Source: Flavobacteriales bacterium (GTDB lineage Bacteria; Bacteroidota; Bacteroidia; Flavobacteriales_F; PHOS-HE28). From it: 38,588 bases of DNA. The notes below the pieces were generated by a model that ran no database searches, was not told where the DNA came from, and saw only the letters and a program-made list of their open reading frames with translations. The translations under genes were made by a program, and so were the position numbers. Each line of letters opens with the position of its first letter. The stretch's first letter is position 1. Below are positions 16,994 to 23,870 of this stretch, piece after piece. The stretch is from assembly GCA_016788485.1 (NCBI GenBank), contig JAEUSV010000112.1, positions 1-38,588 of the forward strand, in the 5' to 3' direction.

Positions 16994-17752
16994 GCGGTCC
17001 AGCCGGGCCGGTATCTGGAAGCGGATGGTGAGCTGTTGCACGCATCGCACCCTGCGTCCTTCAAAGGTGGCTGGGCTCCAGCAGATGGAACGCACCAGCC
17101 GCATCGCCTCGGCATTGCAGCCTCCGCCCACCTCGTCCAAGGCGCGAAGGTTGCTCACGCTGCCCGATGGCTCGATCACGAAGTCGAGCCTCACCGTGCC
17201 TTGCAGGTCGCGCTTGTATGCGGCCTCGGGGTAGCGCAGGTTCGCCGCGATGTAGGCCGGAAGCCCTTTGGTCCCGTCCGGGATCATCGGCGAGGGAGGT
17301 GTGTGCACGGTGCCCGGGGTGTGGATGCGCAGGGAGCTGTCCGCAAGGCTTCGGTATCCGCCAAGGCATCGCCGCACTTCCTGTTGGCGCAGGTACCGCT
17401 TCGCGTCGAACGGCACTTCCAGGTAATGCTCGGCAGCGCGCGGTTCATCGCCGAGCAGGGCGGGATGCCACCGCACGAGCCTGCCGAGCCGCAGGGCCTC
17501 GGCATCGCAGGCCGGTGTGAGCGGGCGCCAGACGCGCAGGTCGCGCACCTCGCCATCGGCCATCACGCTGAAGATGAGGTACACCGAGCCCTTCAGCTGG
17601 CGTTCGAGGTCGGCCTGCGGAAAGCAAAGCTCCTGTTCGAAGAGGGCCTCCACCGCCTGTTCGCCGCCGTAGGGAGCGCACGGCACGAATCCCTGGGCAC
17701 GCAGCAGGCAGGAGCTTAGCGCAAGGAGGAGCGTGAGGACGGGCCGGAACAT
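16991..17752 (-). CDS. Exported protein with two TonB C-terminal-like domains
   Basis: A 253-aa protein. An N-terminal signal (RPVLTLLLALSSCLLRAQG) fits either signal peptidase I cleavage after RAQ or a lipobox (LSSC, Cys15). Two TonB-C-like domains follow: the first about 45-125 (GSVYLIFSVMADGEVRDLRV ... CDAEALRL), the second about 160-250 (IAANLRYPEAAYKRDLQGTV ... VIEPSGSVSNLRA ... CNAEAMRLV). In the family, this domain passes proton-motive energy from ExbBD to outer-membrane receptors, but here there is no proline-rich spacer and no ordinary N-terminal anchor, so classical TonB function is doubtful. An in-frame start at 17860 was rejected because it overruns the divergent Smr gene. The start lies 19 bp from the Smr start. 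Confidence 0.75.
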   Translation of the reverse strand: MFRPVLTLLLALSSCLLRAQGFVPCAPYGGEQAVEALFEQELCFPQADLERQLKGSVYLIFSVMADGEVRDLRVWRPLTPACDAEALRLGRLVRWHPALLGDEPRAAEHYLEVPFDAKRYLRQQEVRRCLGGYRSLADSSLRIHTPGTVHTPPSPMIPDGTKGLPAYIAANLRYPEAAYKRDLQGTVRLDFVIEPSGSVSNLRALDEVGGGCNAEAMRLVRSICWSPATFEGRRVRCVQQLTIRFQIPARLDR

Positions 17753-17759
17753 GGCACCG

Positions 17760-17767
17760 TAAATTTG
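17760..17767 (+). promoter_or_regulatory. -7-like element of the Smr gene (4 nt before ATG)
   Basis: TAAATTTG is an exact TAnnTTTG match ending 4 nt before the ATG at 17772. It lies in the 19-bp gap between two divergent genes. Confidence 0.55.
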
Positions 17768-17771
17768 CGGC

Positions 17772-18365
17772 ATGGCGGCCCGGGTATACAAGTGCGGTGA
17801 TCGTGTCTCCTTCCTCAACGAGGTGGGCGGCGGGGTGGTGCTGCGCGCGCTCAGCCACAACCGCGCGCTCGTGCGTACCGACGACGGGTTCGAGCTCGAG
17901 TATCCGATGGCCCTGCTCGTGCCCCGGATCGAGGGGCCGGACCACCAGGTGTACGGCGTGAGCGATCACCAGGCCGGGCTCGTGGCCGCGAACGACCGCT
18001 TGGAGGAGCAACGCCGACGCGACAGGCGGCGTCCACTGCAGGCCAGGCCCGGGGGCAAGCGCGCAGAGCGTGCCGATGACAGCGTGATGGAGGTGGACCT
18101 TCACCTGCACGAGCTCATCGACAACGAGCGGGGCATGAGCGATGGGGAGAAGCTGCAGTACCAGCTGAGCTATTTCGAGCGCATGCTGGCCACGGCCATC
18201 CGCGAGCGGAAACGGCGGTTGATCGTGATCCACGGCGTGGGTGAGGGGGTGCTGCGCGAGGAGGTGCGCAAGGTGCTCCAGTATTATGACCACCTTCGCT
18301 TCGATGATGCCGACCCCCGCCGCTACGGCTACGGGGCCACGGCGGTGGAGCTGTTCCACCATTGA
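17772..18365 (+). CDS. Smr-domain protein (MutS2-type C-terminal nuclease domain)
   Basis: A 197-aa protein. The N-terminal approximately 50 residues form a small beta-rich segment (KCGDRVSFLNEVGGGVVLRAL ... ELEYPMALLVP); a charged linker (about 75-105, Arg/Glu-rich) follows; residues 107-197 are an Smr domain with VDLHLHEL, the IHGVGEGVLREEV core (His154, Gly155/157/159) and a C-terminal YGYGATAVELF. Smr domains are DNA- or RNA-cleaving modules found in MutS2 and stand-alone proteins involved in recombination control or ribosome rescue. Many Bacteroidota relatives carry a longer DUF2027 middle region; it is absent here. Stops 13 nt before RNase P RNA. Confidence 0.88.
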   Translation: MAARVYKCGDRVSFLNEVGGGVVLRALSHNRALVRTDDGFELEYPMALLVPRIEGPDHQVYGVSDHQAGLVAANDRLEEQRRRDRRRPLQARPGGKRAERADDSVMEVDLHLHELIDNERGMSDGEKLQYQLSYFERMLATAIRERKRRLIVIHGVGEGVLREEVRKVLQYYDHLRFDDADPRRYGYGATAVELFHH

Positions 18366-18378
18366 CGTTCCTTGATAT

Positions 18379-18779
18379 CCTGTGCATCGCTCCACCGCTC
18401 CCGGTCGCAAGGCCGGGGGAGGAAAGTCCGGGCAGCGTAGGGCACCATGCTTCCTAACGGGAAGGGGCCGCACTGGGAACGGTGCGGCCACGGAAAGTGC
18501 CGCAGAAAGGGAGACCGCCGAACCGCAGCGATGCGGTGGCAAGGGTGAAAAGGTGAGGTAAGAGCTCACCAGTGCCGGTGGCGACATCGGCAGCTTGGTA
18601 AACCCCATGGGCTGCAAGACCAAATAGGCCGGGAGGTCGGCGTGCCGCAAGGTGCGTTGGCAAAGGGTGGTCCGCCCTTTCCCGGCGGGTAGGTCGCTCG
18701 AGCCTGTCGGCGACGGCAGGTCCAGATAGATGGTGGAGACCCCGCAAGGGGGACAGGACCCGGCTTACAGATGCACAGG
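18379..18779 (+). ncRNA. rnpB: RNase P RNA (bacterial type A)
   Basis: A catalytic RNA of about 401 nt that removes the 5' leader of tRNA precursors. Diagnostic conserved blocks are present: GAGGAAAGTCCGGGC near the 5' end (P4 5' strand) and ACAGGACCCGGCTTACAG near the 3' end (P4 3' strand and following), plus AGATAGATGGT before the latter. The ends were set by the P1 helix: 18379-18388 (cctgtgcatc) pairs perfectly with 18770-18779 (gatgcacagg). It begins 13 nt after the Smr stop; no separate promoter was recognised, so read-through from the Smr promoter is possible. Confidence 0.97.
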
Positions 18780-18787
18780 ACCTGCGT

Positions 18788-18825
18788 GAAGGGCTCTGGC
18801 CGCAAGGCCGGGGCCCTTCGCCTTT
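18788..18825 (+). terminator. Terminator of rnpB
   Basis: A 14-bp stem (18788-18801 with 18806-18819, including two G-U pairs) closed by a GCAA tetraloop and followed by cctttc, 8 nt after the 3' end of RNase P RNA. Confidence 0.75.
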
Positions 18826-18853
18826 CGGGTACGGTCCTTGCTGGGTGCGGGGC

Positions 18854-18861
18854 TACCTTTG
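18854..18861 (+). promoter_or_regulatory. -7-like element 4 nt before the next start codon
   Basis: TACCTTTG is an exact TAnnTTTG match, ending 4 nt before the ATG at 18866. A TTG lies at 18838-18840 (spacer 13). Confidence 0.55.
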
Positions 18862-18865
18862 GCCC

Positions 18866-19582
18866 ATGCCTGTTCGCGCCCTTCTTGTGCTGTTGCTCCT
18901 CCTGGAGGGCGCAGGCCTCATGGCCCAGGAGGTCACCATCCGGGGACGCGTGGTGACATCGGAGCCGGAGCACACCTTCTACGACCTCATGGTCGTGAAC
19001 AGGCGCACCCGCAACGGGTCGTTCGGCAACGCGGACGGCACCTTCACCGTGCGCGCACAGCGCACCGATACCCTGCTGATCGCCGCAGGCGGGTTCCAGA
19101 CGCGCAGCTATGTGCTCGAGGACACCGTGCTGCGCGATGCGTACGACGTCACCGTGGAGCTGAAGGCCTGGCGTATCGAGCTGAAGCCTCTGGAGGTGCT
19201 GCCCGAGCGCACCCTGAAGGAGATCCAGGCCGACATCGACAAGCTCGGGTACAACGAGCGCGACTACCGCCTGAGCACGGTGAACGCCTTCGAGAGCCCG
19301 ATCACCTTCCTCTACCAGGAGTTCAGCAAGCGTGAACGCAGCCGCCGGCTGGTGGCCGAACTGCGCAACGAGGACCGCAAGCGTGAACTGCTGAAGGAAC
19401 TGCTGCACAAGTACGTGGAGTATGACATCATCAACCTCAGCGATGAGAGCTTCGATGATTTCATCGATTTCTGCGCGGTGCCGGACGAGGTCATCAAGGG
19501 CCTCAGCCAGTATGAGTTCCTGACCTACGTGCAGCGCAAGTACGAGCTGTACACCAGCCTCGGCCCCACACGCCAGCACTGA
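18866..19582 (+). CDS. Exported protein with CarboxypepD-regulatory-like N-terminal domain
   Basis: A 238-aa protein. The signal peptide (RALLVLLLLLEGAGLMAQ) is followed by a beta-sandwich similar to the carboxypeptidase regulatory-like domain (VTIRGRVVTSEPEHTFYDLMVVN ... GTFTVRAQRTDTLLIAAGGFQT), common at the N-terminus of Bacteroidota envelope proteins. The C-terminal half is charged and helical (KEIQADIDKLGYNERDYRL ... RNEDRKRELLKELLHKY) with no recognised family. The function is unknown. The ATG at 18866 was chosen over a GTG at 18845 because it begins the signal peptide and follows the promoter-like element by 4 nt. Its stop overlaps the next start by 1 nt (TGATG), so the two exported proteins are probably made together. 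Confidence 0.8.
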   Translation: MPVRALLVLLLLLEGAGLMAQEVTIRGRVVTSEPEHTFYDLMVVNRRTRNGSFGNADGTFTVRAQRTDTLLIAAGGFQTRSYVLEDTVLRDAYDVTVELKAWRIELKPLEVLPERTLKEIQADIDKLGYNERDYRLSTVNAFESPITFLYQEFSKRERSRRLVAELRNEDRKRELLKELLHKYVEYDIINLSDESFDDFIDFCAVPDEVIKGLSQYEFLTYVQRKYELYTSLGPTRQH

Positions 19583-20544
19583 TGCCATCCCTGCGGGTCC
19601 TGCGAGCCGTATGCCTGCTGGTCGCGCTGATGCGCTTTCCCGTTCAGGCACGGGCGCAGACCGAGGTCGACACGATCATGAACGTGATCCAGCTCGGTGA
19701 CCTGGTGGTGCGGGCGCAGGGCGGTGGCTTCGATGTGGAGGGCTTCGTGGCGCAGGTGATGGAGGATACCTCGTTCTACCACGCTTTCCTCAACACGCGG
19801 TACCACGCGCACGGGGTGGAGAGCAGCTTCCGGGTGCGCAACAAGGACGAGCGCGAAACAACCTCCTTGTACCGCCGTGGGCGACTGGTGCGCGAAGGGG
19901 CGTTGGCGCGGATCGAGCTGGACAGCACGGCCGAGCGCGGCAGGCTGCGCAACGGCAAGGGTGAGCTGCGCTACCTCACGGCGGAGATGTACGACGATGT
20001 GTTCTTCCCCCGGGGAAGCTGGACGGCGAACAACACCATCCGCAGCCGTGAGCAGGAGATCGTGCGCACCAGCCGGTTCGAGAAGTACCGGAGCGAACTG
20101 AAGAAGTTCATGTTCAACCCGGGCCAGGAGATCGCCAGCGTGCCCATGATCGGTGACAAGCTCGCGCTCTTCGATCCGGCCATGGTTCCGTTCTACGACT
20201 ACCGCATCGACCAGGGGTTCCGGGGAGGCAGGGCCTGCTGGGTGTTCAGCGCCGTGGCGAAGGACACGGTGGATGGGCGCACGGCCGATGAGGACGATAC
20301 CGTCATCAAGCGCATGTTCACCTGGTTCGATCAGGGCGACATGCGGGTGATCGCCCGCGAGTACCGCATCGCCCACGCCAGCCTGGTGCTCGACTTCGAC
20401 ATCCGCATCACCGTGGACAACACCACGGTGAACGGCGACCTGGTGCCGGTGAAGGTGCTGTACGACGGCGTGTGGGACATCCCCTTCAAGAAACGCGAGA
20501 TCGTGCGCTTCGTCCTCGAGTACCGCGATTGGCAGGTTCCCTGA
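19582..20544 (+). CDS. Exported protein of unknown function
   Basis: A 320-aa protein that I do not recognise. A signal peptide (VCLLVALMRFPVQARAQ) precedes a soluble protein without membrane segments or repeats. It is rich in basic/acidic beta-type segments (ESSFRVRNKDERETTSLYRRG, AEMYDDVFFPRGSW, GFRGGRACWVFSAVAKD) and ends in strands resembling those of lipoprotein-carrier folds (RIAHASLVLDFDIRITVDN). A LolA/LolB-like or DUF-type beta-barrel is possible but unproven. It overlaps the preceding gene by 1 nt, and the CoA-binding gene follows after 13 nt, suggesting one transcript from 18866 to 20923. Confidence 0.7.
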   Translation: MPSLRVLRAVCLLVALMRFPVQARAQTEVDTIMNVIQLGDLVVRAQGGGFDVEGFVAQVMEDTSFYHAFLNTRYHAHGVESSFRVRNKDERETTSLYRRGRLVREGALARIELDSTAERGRLRNGKGELRYLTAEMYDDVFFPRGSWTANNTIRSREQEIVRTSRFEKYRSELKKFMFNPGQEIASVPMIGDKLALFDPAMVPFYDYRIDQGFRGGRACWVFSAVAKDTVDGRTADEDDTVIKRMFTWFDQGDMRVIAREYRIAHASLVLDFDIRITVDNTTVNGDLVPVKVLYDGVWDIPFKKREIVRFVLEYRDWQVP

Positions 20545-20557
20545 TCACCCCTTACCC

Positions 20558-20923
20558 ATGAACGGCAGGATAACCCTTGTCCTAGGCGCCAGCCCCGAGC
20601 CCACGCGCTACGCCCACATCGCCGTGCGTCGCTTGCTGGCGGCCGGCCACCCCGTGATCGCCGTGGGCAAGCGGCCGGGCGTGATCGACGGCACCGTGAT
20701 CCAGCAGGAACTGCCGCCGCATGTGGAGGTGGACACCGTGACGCTCTACCTCAACCCGCAGCACCAGGAGGACTGGATGGAGCGCCTCCTCGCCTTGCGG
20801 CCAGCACGGATCATCTTCAACCCCGGTGCGGAGAACCCGGCCTTCGCGGCGAAGGCCAGGGCGATGGGTATCGAGGTTGAGAACGCATGTACGCTGGTCA
20901 TGCTCGCCACCGGTCAGTACTGA
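20558..20923 (+). CDS. CoA-binding domain protein (YccU-like)
   Basis: A 121-aa stand-alone Rossmann-fold CoA-binding domain. The N-terminal ITLVLGASPEPTRYAHIAVRRLLAAGHPVIAVGKRPG is the signature nucleotide-binding stretch, with YLNPQHQEDW and RIIFNPGAENPAFAAKA further on. The family is widespread and cytoplasmic; its metabolic role is not known. It ends 5 nt before the convergent stop of the aminotransferase gene. Confidence 0.9.
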   Translation: MNGRITLVLGASPEPTRYAHIAVRRLLAAGHPVIAVGKRPGVIDGTVIQQELPPHVEVDTVTLYLNPQHQEDWMERLLALRPARIIFNPGAENPAFAAKARAMGIEVENACTLVMLATGQY

Positions 20924-20928
20924 AGGGA

Positions 20929-22113
20929 TCAGCCGCGATCGAGCATGCGCAGGATCACCGTGCAGGCCGAGCGCACCTCTTCTTCGCTGATCACCAGCGG
21001 CGGAGCGATACGGAACGCGGAAGGGCAGGACAGGAACCAGAAGCCGAGCACGCCTTCGGCCAGGCAGCCGAGCACCACGCGTTGAACGAGGTCGGCATCG
21101 CCAAGGTCCACGGCGAGCATCAGGCCACGGCCACGCACCTCCACGATGCGGGGATGCACCAGCAGTTGCTTGAAGAGCATGCCCATGCGTTCGGCGTTCG
21201 CCGCGAGCTCTTCGTGTTCAAGCACCTCCAACGCGGCCAGTCCGGCGGCGCAGGGGATGGGGTGGCCCCCGAAGGTGGTGATGTGGCCGAGCACCGGTTC
21301 ATGCGTGAGCAGGCGCATGCGCTCGTTGGAGCTCACATAAGCGCCCGTGGGCATGCCGCCGCCCAGCGCCTTGCCCAGCACGAGGATGTCGGGTACCACC
21401 CCGAAGTGCTCGTAGGCGAAGCGCTTTCCCGTGCGCCCGAAGCCGGTCTGCACCTCGTCGAACACGAGCAGGGTGCCGGTCGCATCGCAGCGTGCACGCA
21501 GGGCCTTCATCCATGCGGCATCGGGCACGCGCACGCCCGCATCGCCCTGGATGGGCTCCACCACCACGCAGGCCACCGCGTCCGTGATGTGGGCCAGGTC
21601 CGCCGAAGCATTGAAGGTGATGTGCAGGGTGTCGGGCAGCAGCGGGCGGTTGCGGTACTTCTTCGCCTCGTTGTCGGTGAGGCTGAGGGAGCCGTGGGTG
21701 CTGCCGTGGTAGCTCTTGCGGCACCCGATGAGCCGTGTGCGGCCCGTGACGCGCTTGGCGAGCTTCACTGCGGCCTCGATCGCCTCGGTGCCGCTGTTCA
21801 CGAAGTAAACGGTGTCGAGCGCGGGGGGGAGCAGCGCGGTGAGCTTCTCCGCGAATCGCACCTGCGGCTCCTGCACGAACTCGCCGTACGGGATCACGTG
21901 GAGGTAGCGGTCGCACTGGTCCTTGATGGCCTGCACCACCTTCGGATGCCGGTGGCCCACGTTGTTCACCGCGAGGCCGGCCACCAGATCGAGATAGCGC
22001 CTGTCGTTGCGGTCGATGAGCGTGCAGCCCTCGGCCTTCACGATGTCCAGGGCCAGCGGATGCGGGCTGGTCTGCGCGAGGTGCCTTGTGAACGCGTCGT
22101 GGAGGGGGAGCAT
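20929..22113 (-). CDS. Class III PLP aminotransferase (acetylornithine/ornithine aminotransferase-like)
   Basis: A 394-aa fold-type I PLP enzyme. Cofactor and catalytic motifs: NSGTEAIEAAVKLAK (103-120), YHGSTHGSLS, the acidic VVVEPIQGDAGV (183-194), LLVFDEVQTGFGRTGK (PLP-contacting Asp219) and Lys248 in LVLGKALGGGMP. This subgroup transaminates the terminal amino group of ornithine, acetylornithine, diaminobutyrate, putrescine and similar compounds; the substrate cannot be fixed from sequence. It directly follows arginine decarboxylase, which points to arginine/polyamine metabolism. The ATG at 22113 was chosen by likeness to relatives beginning near LHDAFTRHLAQTSP; a GTG at 22125 overlapping the upstream stop (GTGA) would add four residues. 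Confidence 0.88.
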   Translation of the reverse strand: MLPLHDAFTRHLAQTSPHPLALDIVKAEGCTLIDRNDRRYLDLVAGLAVNNVGHRHPKVVQAIKDQCDRYLHVIPYGEFVQEPQVRFAEKLTALLPPALDTVYFVNSGTEAIEAAVKLAKRVTGRTRLIGCRKSYHGSTHGSLSLTDNEAKKYRNRPLLPDTLHITFNASADLAHITDAVACVVVEPIQGDAGVRVPDAAWMKALRARCDATGTLLVFDEVQTGFGRTGKRFAYEHFGVVPDILVLGKALGGGMPTGAYVSSNERMRLLTHEPVLGHITTFGGHPIPCAAGLAALEVLEHEELAANAERMGMLFKQLLVHPRIVEVRGRGLMLAVDLGDADLVQRVVLGCLAEGVLGFWFLSCPSAFRIAPPLVISEEEVRSACTVILRMLDRG

Positions 22114-22121
22114 GGGGCGGC

Positions 22122-23540
22122 TCACTTCCGCACCGGCTCCTCCTGGGGCAGGTAGCCGAGCAGTTCCATCATGCGTTCGGCGCTCTGCACCTCGGCGAAC
22201 ACGCGGTCGGTGAGGGTGCCGTCGGGCAGGCGGTCGATGAGCACGTGCTTGGGCTTGGGGATGAGGCAGTGCTGGATGCCGCCGAAGCCGCCGAGCGAAT
22301 CCTGGTAGGCGCCGGTGTTGAAGAAGCCGATGTACTGCGGCCGGTCCTCGCGGAACTTGGGCAGGTAGATGGCGTTGACGTGCTGCTCGCTGTTGTAGTA
22401 GTCGTCGCTGTCACAGGTCATGCCGCCCAGGAACACGCGCTCGTACTCGTCGTTCCAGTTGTTCACGGGCAGCATGATGAAGCGCTTGCTGATGGCCCAG
22501 GTGTCGGGCAGGGTGGTCATGAAGCTGCCGTCGATCATGTTCCACCGCTCCTTCTCGTTCTGCTTCTTCTGGTACAGCACGCCGAAGAAGGTGGCGCCGC
22601 TGTCGCTCACGGTGAAGCTGCCGAACTCGCTGTAGATGTTGGGCTCACGCACCTTGTTCTCCTCGCAGACGTCCTTGATGCGCCCCACGATCTCGCCGAT
22701 CATGTAATCGACGTCGAAGCTGAAGTTGAGGCTGTTCTTGATGGGAAGGCCGCCGCCGATGTCGAGCGTGTCGAGCGTGGGGCACAGCTTCTTCAGGTCG
22801 CAGTAAACGTTCACGCACTTGCTCAGCTCGTTCCAGTAGTAGGCTGTGTCGCTGATGCCGGTGTTGATGAAGAAATGCATCAGCTTCAGGCGGAACTTCT
22901 TCTGCTTGCTGATGTTCCGCATGTAGAAGGGGATGATGTCCTTGTAGCCGATCCCCAGGCGGCTGGTGTAGAACTCGAACTTGGGCGCCTCCTCGGCGGC
23001 GATGCGGATGCCGATGTCGCAGGTGCCCTTGATCACCTCGTCCAGGGCGTAGATCTCGCCCATGTTGTCGATGATGGGCACCACGTTGAAGCCACGGTTG
23101 GCCAGGCGGCCGATGTTGCGGATGTAACGCTCATCCTTGTAACCGTTGCAAAGGATGGTGGTGCTCTCCTTGGTGAGCCGGCCGCGCTCGATGAGCAGCT
23201 CGATGATCTCGATGTCGTAGGCGCTGCTGGTCTCAAGGTTCACGCCCTTGTCGAGCACCTTGTCGATGATGTAGCTGAAGTGGTTGCTCTTGGTGCAGTA
23301 GAAGTACTCGTAGCTGCCCTGGTAGCCGTGGGTCTGGAAGGCCTTGGCGAAGCAGCCACGGGCCTGGTCGATCTTCTCGCCGATCTTGGGCAGGTAGGTG
23401 ATCCGCAGCGGGGTGCCGTGCTTCTCGATGATCTCCACCAGGGGCAGGTCGTTCCAGAGCAGCTTGTCGTTCTCGAGCTTGAACTCGTCCTTGGGGAAGT
23501 CGAAGGTCTGTTCGATCAGGTCGACGTACCGGGTCTTCAT
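22122..23540 (-). CDS. speA: Arginine decarboxylase (fold III PLP, Bacteroidota type)
   Basis: A 472-aa enzyme that converts arginine to agmatine plus CO2, the first step of polyamine synthesis through agmatine. It is an alanine-racemase/ODC-fold decarboxylase: the PLP lysine is Lys84 in YFYCTKSNHFSY; phosphate-binding DIGGGLP lies mid-protein; GGMTCDSDD contains the conserved Cys-x-x-Asp of the second half. The length and N-terminus match the roughly 465-aa Bacteroidota form rather than the 650-aa E. coli SpeA. A related specificity (for example lysine/ornithine or diaminopimelate) is possible but less likely. The ATG at 23540 is preceded by an unusually long region (about 265 nt) to the nearest promoter-like element. 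Confidence 0.9.
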   Translation of the reverse strand: MKTRYVDLIEQTFDFPKDEFKLENDKLLWNDLPLVEIIEKHGTPLRITYLPKIGEKIDQARGCFAKAFQTHGYQGSYEYFYCTKSNHFSYIIDKVLDKGVNLETSSAYDIEIIELLIERGRLTKESTTILCNGYKDERYIRNIGRLANRGFNVVPIIDNMGEIYALDEVIKGTCDIGIRIAAEEAPKFEFYTSRLGIGYKDIIPFYMRNISKQKKFRLKLMHFFINTGISDTAYYWNELSKCVNVYCDLKKLCPTLDTLDIGGGLPIKNSLNFSFDVDYMIGEIVGRIKDVCEENKVREPNIYSEFGSFTVSDSGATFFGVLYQKKQNEKERWNMIDGSFMTTLPDTWAISKRFIMLPVNNWNDEYERVFLGGMTCDSDDYYNSEQHVNAIYLPKFREDRPQYIGFFNTGAYQDSLGGFGGIQHCLIPKPKHVLIDRLPDGTLTDRVFAEVQSAERMMELLGYLPQEEPVRK

Positions 23541-23682
23541 CGCGCGGAATGGGCGGAAAGGGCCTGCCCGGACCGTTGGTGGCCGGGGGCGGGGTGTGCG
23601 TCAGGGTGGATCGGCGAGCACCGGCTGCAGGTTGGTGTGGTCGTGCGTGCCACGGGCATCCTGGGGTGCATGGCCGGGCGCG

Positions 23683-23790
23683 TCATCGGAAGGTGCGGGG
23701 ACGGCGCTCTAGGTCGGCGGGGATGAGCAGCGCGGACCAGGTCTGGTCACAGAGGCCGATGGCCCGCTTGTGCTGGTGAACCGTGCGCAT
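23683..23790 (-). CDS. Candidate 35-aa leader ORF upstream of speA
   Basis: This is an ATG-to-TGA frame beginning MRTVHQHKRAIG and ending RRPRTFR. The only reasons to list it are its position, 16 nt after a TTATTTTG element with a spacing seen at real starts in this window, and its place in a polyamine-gene leader. No homologue is recognised and in GC-rich DNA such a frame can arise by chance. Confidence 0.25.
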   Translation of the reverse strand: MRTVHQHKRAIGLCDQTWSALLIPADLERRPRTFR

Positions 23791-23806
23791 CTCCGTTGGG
23801 ACGGTG

Positions 23807-23814
23807 CAAAATAA
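23807..23814 (-). promoter_or_regulatory. Possible -7 element for the speA transcript
   Basis: TTATTTTG on the minus strand (within TTTATTTTG) resembles TAnnTTTG. It stands out as an AT-rich island in GC-rich DNA, 266 nt before the speA ATG. Confidence 0.4.
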
Positions 23815-23870
23815 AGGGGTGGGGGCACGCGCGGCCCGGACGGCCTGAAAAAAATGCGTGGGCGGCCGGG

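Larger units (their letters stand above)
23541..23870. other. 330-bp region between speA and corA: long speA leader
   Basis: Both flanking genes are on the minus strand, so this is the corA 3' flank plus the speA 5' leader. It holds a run of seven A residues (23848-23854), a minus-strand promoter-like TTATTTTG (23807-23814), a 35-codon open frame starting 16 nt later (23790-23683) and a second, 44-codon frame (23671-23537) whose TGA overlaps the speA ATG. No known riboswitch or tRNA was recognised; a corA terminator is not clear. Confidence 0.5.

Noticed and set aside
22245..23726. 493-aa plus-strand frame opposite arginine decarboxylase
   Set aside because: Val/Asp/Leu/Ala-rich shadow with no domain; the minus strand encodes an intact PLP enzyme.
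23848..23854. Run of seven A residues as a corA terminator tail
   Set aside because: No convincing stem precedes the T-run on the minus strand; the only inverted repeat would place the T-run inside the loop.
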